Assembly (NCBI GenBank): GCA_900770925.1
Contig: CAAGLY010000016.1
Location: forward strand, 1 to 64,000
Origin: Bacilli bacterium
Lineage (GTDB): Bacteria; Bacillota_I; Bacilli_A; RFN20; CAG-288
Length of the DNA stretch: 64,000 nucleotides
Direction: 5' to 3'
Below, piece by piece: positions 60,223-64,000 of the stretch. A model generated the notes under the pieces. That model was given only the letters and a program-made list of their open reading frames with translations, did not search any database and had not been told where the DNA came from. How positions within the stretch are numbered: the stretch's first letter is position 1; every line of letters starts with the position of its first letter. The position numbers and the translations under genes were made by a program.

Positions 60223-61053
60223 CTATTTTCCTTCCGGCTTCCTGACCTGTTTGACGGCACAGGCGCCGATAGAGACCTGGTTCGGGCTCTTTTCTTCCTT
60301 CTCCAGCTTGATTCCGTCTTCTTTCTCTAAGAAAGAGTAACCTTCTTTCGAGATACGGGTGGCTAAGGAAGCATCACCTTCCTTAGCGACTCTTCCGTTA
60401 ACAATAACAGCGGTGCGGTTAGCATGGACAAGATCATAAAGACGGTCATAGTGAGAGACAATGATGAAGGTAGTTCCTTCTTCCTTCCTCTTATTAATGA
60501 CATCCGAAATAATCTTCAGGGCATCGACATCAAGTCCGGAATCGATTTCATCAAGGAGAGCAATCTCCGGTTTAAGAAGGAGCATCTGAAGGATCTCGTT
60601 GCGCTTCTTTTCTCCTCCGGAATAACCCTCGTTAAGATGACGGCTAGCCATAGAGGAATCAAGAGAGACTTCCGAATAGGCCTTAGTCGTCTCCTGATAG
60701 AACTTCAGAAGAGAAACCGGCTTCTCCTTATGGGCATTCCTCCTGGCACGGAAGAAATCCCTTGTCACAACGCCTGGAACATCCGGCGGGTTCTGGAAAG
60801 CCATGAACAGTCCTTTCTTAGAGCGTTCATCCGTGCTCCTCTTTAAAAGATCCTCGCCGTCAAGCAAGACCTGTCCAGAGGTCACCTTATAATTCGGATT
60901 GCCTAAAAGGACATTAAGGAGCGTGGACTTGCCATGTCCGTTAGGGCCAAGCAAAGCCAAGGAATCTCCTTTATGGATCTTTAAGTTCAGATGCTTGAGA
61001 ATCGGCCTTCCTTCTGCTTCGCAGCTAAGGTCGATAATGTCGAGTTCTTTCAT
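60223..61053 (-). CDS. sufC: SufC, ABC-type ATPase of the Suf scaffold
   Basis: SufC drives cluster assembly with ATP. The 276 residues show LLGPNGHGKSTLLNVLL (Walker A, about 33-49), YSGGEKKRNEILQMLLL (signature), and ALLDEIDSGLD (Walker B). A C-terminal extension of about 25 residues (VSIGACAVKQ) exceeds the usual 250. AGGAGGC precedes the ATG. It is the first gene of sufCDSUB-mnmG, with promoter 61083-61111. Confidence 0.96.
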   Translation of the reverse strand: MKELDIIDLSCEAEGRPILKHLNLKIHKGDSLALLGPNGHGKSTLLNVLLGNPNYKVTSGQVLLDGEDLLKRSTDERSKKGLFMAFQNPPDVPGVVTRDFFRARRNAHKEKPVSLLKFYQETTKAYSEVSLDSSMASRHLNEGYSGGEKKRNEILQMLLLKPEIALLDEIDSGLDVDALKIISDVINKRKEEGTTFIIVSHYDRLYDLVHANRTAVIVNGRVAKEGDASLATRISKEGYSFLEKEDGIKLEKEEKSPNQVSIGACAVKQVRKPEGK

Positions 61054-61082
61054 TTTTCCGCCTCCTGAAAATTGACGTTATT

Positions 61083-61111
61083 ATTGTAATAATCAGCTAG
61101 AACGATGTAAA
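61083..61111 (-). promoter_or_regulatory. Promoter of the suf operon with overlapping palindrome
   Basis: On the minus strand, TTTACA (61106-61111) and TACAAT (61083-61088) are separated by 17 bp. The -10 region overlaps a palindrome, ATTATT-GT-AATAAT, which could be a repressor site (PerR- or Fur-like boxes have similar half-sites); the regulator is not known. Confidence 0.65.
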
Positions 61112-61137
61112 CAGAAACGATAACGGATAGGAATAGA

Positions 61138-61560
61138 CTACTTCTTCCTCTGGGAGGAAATAGTCTTCTGGAGAGAGGTCCTCTCCCCGTCAGTCAGCTG
61201 CCTAGGCGGGAAGCTGAGCTTAAGTCCGTCGTGATCATAGCGAGGAATGACATGAATATGGAAATGATCAACCGTCTGGCCGGCAGAAGCGCCCGCATTA
61301 GAGATGAAGTTGACACCGGTTGCACCAAGCTGACTGACTGCCGCCTGAGCAACAAGCTGAGCGACCTCAAAGGCATGGTCTAAGATTGACTTAGGACAGG
61401 TAAGCCTAGAGCTGAAATGTTCCTTGACGATAACAAGAGTATGTCCGCGGCTTGCCGGGTTGATGTCTAAGAAAGCAAGGACATCATTGTCTTCGTAGAC
61501 CTTATAGGAAGGGATTTCGCCCCGTCCGATTTTGCAGAAAACACAGGATTCTTTATTCAT
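61138..61560 (-). CDS. HIT-family nucleotide hydrolase
   Basis: A 140-residue histidine-triad protein of the HinT/Hit group, which hydrolyses phosphoramidate or dinucleotide bonds. DHFHIHVIPRY (about 101-111) is the His triad. The N-terminal CVFCKIGRGEIPSYKVYED has Cys residues typical of the zinc-containing form. Length is normal. Its ribosome-binding site (AAAGGAG) lies next to the T tract of the upstream terminator, so it may rely on read-through or an unseen promoter. Confidence 0.94.
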   Translation of the reverse strand: MNKESCVFCKIGRGEIPSYKVYEDNDVLAFLDINPASRGHTLVIVKEHFSSRLTCPKSILDHAFEVAQLVAQAAVSQLGATGVNFISNAGASAGQTVDHFHIHVIPRYDHDGLKLSFPPRQLTDGERTSLQKTISSQRKK

Positions 61561-61581
61561 AATTCTATTCTCCTTTTTGAT

Positions 61582-61613
61582 AAAAAAGAGAAGGCGGAAG
61601 GCCTTCTCTTTTC
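61582..61613 (-). terminator. Terminator of the foldase-like operon
   Basis: AAAGAGAAGGC pairs with GCCTTCTCTTT around GGAAG; T residues follow on the minus strand. It lies 6 nt beyond the stop at 61619. Confidence 0.9.
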
Positions 61614-61618
61614 ATTGA

Positions 61619-63316
61619 CTAACCTTCGATCTTAATCTTCGGCTCAGAGGAATACGGGTTATCCGTCTTGAATACATCGTTGTAGTTGGACTTGATGTAA
61701 TCACGGAAGCCTTCATCCTTGTAGTTGATATCGAGACGGCTAAGCCAGTAGACTAAACCATTGGTCTTATAAGAACCAGTGGTAGACCTAGCATAGGCAA
61801 CCTCACGGGCAACCTGTTCCTTCTTCTCCTCGTTATCATAGATGGAGTCACTGTTACCTTTGCTTAAGGCAGAGGTATCGACAACGTCAAGAATACGGGT
61901 GAGATAGTAGGTCTTGGTCGAAGAATCATAGTAGATGATGTTGCTCGGATCCGTGCTCGGAGTATCAGCAACCGTGAGATAACGGAAGCCGTCTTTCTCA
62001 TAGATGGTGAAGTCGCTTGTCCACTTTCCGACATTGTCAGTCTCTTTCCTCTTCTGGATGTTGGTCTTAGAAGAAGTCAGACGAGGAGAGAAGATACGGC
62101 TAGAGAGATCACTCGGAAGAGAGGAAATACCGGAAGAAGAGAGATACCAGCCTTTCGTGACTAAGTCCTTAGTGGCAATATCATCGATGGCCTTACGGAC
62201 ACCGGTTTCGACATCATAGGCATAAGTGCCGGTATAAGTAGATTCAAGGGAAGAATCAAGCTTATTGAAGTTCTCCTGGCCGTCTTTGACTTTCTTCCAT
62301 TCCGAAAGGACTTTGCCAGTCAGAGTAGAAGAATACCTGCTGTCATCCGTAGAAGAAGTCGGAAGGACACCGTTCTGACGGAGCCAGCTGACTTCATCAT
62401 CCTTAAGGACAACATCGGAGGAATAACGTCCGGTCGTGCCAAGTTCAGTATTGTTAGCAACTTCGCTAGTGATACCTTTCCATAAGCGGGAGAGGATAGA
62501 GAAGTCTTTATCCTGTCCAGCCTTGTCACCCTGGATATAATCCCGAACATAAGCGTCTAAGAGCTTCTTGGCAGCACCGGGTACATCGCTACGGTCAGTG
62601 AGAGCGATAATCTGGACATTACGGGCATTAGAGTTTCCGATAGAAGCATAGGACTTAGTGTAGATGTATTCGCTGACTAAGTAGTTGATACGGTTATCAT
62701 CGTATTCTTCTTTTTCCCGGTAGGTCTTATAAGTGGTTTCCCTTTCCGGAGAGAAGATATCCTCGTACTCCCTTTCCGGAGTAACAAGGAGCTTTTTCGT
62801 TGCTTGGCTCTTATCAACGGTGAGATAGTAGTAGGTCTCATCCAGATGTTGAGCATATTTTTCTTCATAGAAGAGATTGTCTTTGGAATAAGAACCGCTG
62901 CGGACAGAAGAGGTCATGCTCTTCTTAGCACGGGTTTCGAGGTTATCGAACTGACCGGAAATCGAATCGAAGTCATCAGCGACAGAACCCTCGAAGGTAT
63001 CGTTCCTGATCGTAGTGACATCGGTTCCTTTAGACGTTGCCGTATAGTTGTGGGCAGTCTTGCTGATAGAAAGAAGAATCTGATTAAGGGTCTTCTCGTA
63101 GATTGTGCTAGTCGAGGCAACATTATCGTAATATTCCCTCTTGTTGTTTCCGACAACGCCAGAGACAAGATCATCGTGGCCCTGTCCCTTAGCACCATCA
63201 AGATTATAGACCGGCTCATCATAATCTTCCGGATAGGTCTTATGTTCGCTCGTGCAGCCGACTAAGGCAATGCAGGAGAGAAGAAGAAGGCCAAAACGTT
63301 TTTTACTTTTTGACAT
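61619..63316 (-). CDS. Lipoprotein, possibly foldase-like, function unknown
   Basis: A 565-residue exported lipoprotein. The signal peptide MSKSKKRFGLLLLSCIALVG ends in the lipobox LVGC (Cys 21), after which the chain is Ser/Thr/Asp/Tyr-rich. A stretch near 460-500 (GFRYLTVADTPSTDPSNIIY, then YYLTRILDVVD) resembles the end of a parvulin (PpiC) domain, but the catalytic residues are not clear. AAGGAGG 10 nt upstream fixes ATG 63316; the frame runs 7 codons further into the preceding gene, which it overlaps by 14 nt. It may help fold exported proteins. Confidence 0.72.
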   Translation of the reverse strand: MSKSKKRFGLLLLSCIALVGCTSEHKTYPEDYDEPVYNLDGAKGQGHDDLVSGVVGNNKREYYDNVASTSTIYEKTLNQILLSISKTAHNYTATSKGTDVTTIRNDTFEGSVADDFDSISGQFDNLETRAKKSMTSSVRSGSYSKDNLFYEEKYAQHLDETYYYLTVDKSQATKKLLVTPEREYEDIFSPERETTYKTYREKEEYDDNRINYLVSEYIYTKSYASIGNSNARNVQIIALTDRSDVPGAAKKLLDAYVRDYIQGDKAGQDKDFSILSRLWKGITSEVANNTELGTTGRYSSDVVLKDDEVSWLRQNGVLPTSSTDDSRYSSTLTGKVLSEWKKVKDGQENFNKLDSSLESTYTGTYAYDVETGVRKAIDDIATKDLVTKGWYLSSSGISSLPSDLSSRIFSPRLTSSKTNIQKRKETDNVGKWTSDFTIYEKDGFRYLTVADTPSTDPSNIIYYDSSTKTYYLTRILDVVDTSALSKGNSDSIYDNEEKKEQVAREVAYARSTTGSYKTNGLVYWLSRLDINYKDEGFRDYIKSNYNDVFKTDNPYSSEPKIKIEG

Positions 63317-64000
63317 GGCAGAGATCCTCCTTACCATCTAAGCTTCCGCTTTCGAATGCAGAGACACAGGCTGTCGGAAGAATACGGCTCTGAGCAGCCT
63401 CTTCCTGGACATTGAGTTTCTTGACATAGGCTTCCCAGCTGGTATCAAGGCTTTCCTCATTATCAGCAGCAGTCTTGTCGATTGTCTTCTGGATATAGCT
63501 GGAGATCTGATCAGCATTCTCTTTGCCGATGATGTCTTCGAACTTCTTTCCGTTGTACTTCGCCCTGAAGGTCTCAAGGTTGTGCTTGAAGAGGTTGTAC
63601 TCATTGTTGCTGTCTTCGTTATAGATAGCAGCCTTGACCGTAGTAGAACGGGAGGCATAGGAAGAATTAGAGTTGACATCTGCCTTGATGAAATTGATGA
63701 AGGAAGGATTAGTCAGATAATCCGTGCTTTCAGCGCTTGCGGCATCGGCATCCTGTTTAGGAATGTTGGTACGCCAGTACTGATAGTTCTTAACGCGGTC
63801 GTCATAGTTGACGAACGGATCACGGTTGACTTCGATGAAGTGGATACCCTGATAAGAAGAGGAAGCGGCACGGGTAACGAAAATCGGAGTCTTGTTGTCC
63901 TTAGAAGCGACAAGGACTTGAACACTGGCGCCGTTTTCGACAGCATGGAGATCAGTGGTCTGTACACCAGCCGTCGGATCGCAGTAATAGTTTTCAAGAT
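63303..64000 (-). CDS. Parvulin/foldase-like extracytoplasmic protein (C-terminal part)
   Basis: A minus-strand frame is open from the window edge to TAA at 63303-63305 (232 residues visible). TPIFVTRAASSSYQGIHFIE (in the first 65 visible residues) reads like the closing strands of a parvulin domain, and the following part is helical and Lys/Asp/Asn-rich (NLFKHNLETFRAKYNGKKFE). By position and character it could be a PrsA/SurA-like foldase paired with the lipoprotein it overlaps. The N-terminus is outside the window, so export and domain order cannot be checked. Confidence 0.6.
   Translation of the reverse strand, partial: LENYYCDPTAGVQTTDLHAVENGASVQVLVASKDNKTPIFVTRAASSSYQGIHFIEVNRDPFVNYDDRVKNYQYWRTNIPKQDADAASAESTDYLTNPSFINFIKADVNSNSSYASRSTTVKAAIYNEDSNNEYNLFKHNLETFRAKYNGKKFEDIIGKENADQISSYIQKTIDKTAADNEESLDTSWEAYVKKLNVQEEAAQSRILPTACVSAFESGSLDGKEDLCHVKK

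Overview
The window looks like part of a bacterial chromosome from the low-to-moderate-GC Firmicutes (Bacilli), probably an uncultured, host-associated lineage near the Erysipelotrichales / Acholeplasmatales branch. The evidence is the S10-spc-alpha ribosomal operon with secY-adk-map-infA-rpmJ in Firmicutes order, a zinc-type S14, a SufCDSUB operon, a CIRCE element before clpB, and strong -10/-35 promoters. There is no rpmD (L30) gene, SufD and the CCA enzyme are short, and nothing seen in the window relates to sporulation. UGA is used as stop and Trp is UGG, so this is the standard bacterial code and not Mycoplasma code 4. The lineage assignment is an inference; no phylogeny could be run.

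Layout. 1-1,900: end of a plus-strand gene, tRNA-Phe, an inverted fragment of the same tRNA, then a roughly 640-nt unit bounded by a clear promoter and a strong intrinsic terminator that I read as a large structured non-coding RNA, followed by a repeat-protein gene. 1,939-8,587: helicase-nuclease, lepA, a degenerate Fic-like protein and hemW. 8,600-11,010: four genes of unknown function, two of them membrane proteins. 11,077-16,060: tyrS, a hydrolase, and clpB under CIRCE control. 16,100-21,140 (minus): nth, dnaD, a short CCA enzyme, HU, der, cmk and a tail-anchored protein. 21,255-36,860: tRNA-Thr, then the long ribosomal operon on the minus strand from rpsJ down to rplQ, with a structured leader.

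36,865-49,915: a methyltransferase, mscS, a TVP38-type membrane protein, a three-gene glycerol-3-phosphate-dehydrogenase-like flavoprotein cluster, lipid-related membrane genes, tRNA-Leu, a YgjP-type metallopeptidase, a SpoU rRNA methylase and a hydrolase. 49,943-54,410: ileS, lspA and rluD. 54,528-61,560 (minus): HIT protein, then sufC-sufD-sufS-sufU-sufB-mnmG. 61,619-64,000 (minus): two adjacent extracytoplasmic proteins, one a lipoprotein and both possibly foldase-like.

Most of the window is housekeeping. The most unusual material is the large RNA unit at 437-1075, the tRNA-Phe remnant beside it, and a set of five genes whose start codon lies 8-9 nt after a -10 box with no Shine-Dalgarno sequence (putative leaderless mRNAs). 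Also notable are a repeated MAEEKK-like start on several ribosomal proteins and the shortened CCA enzyme.
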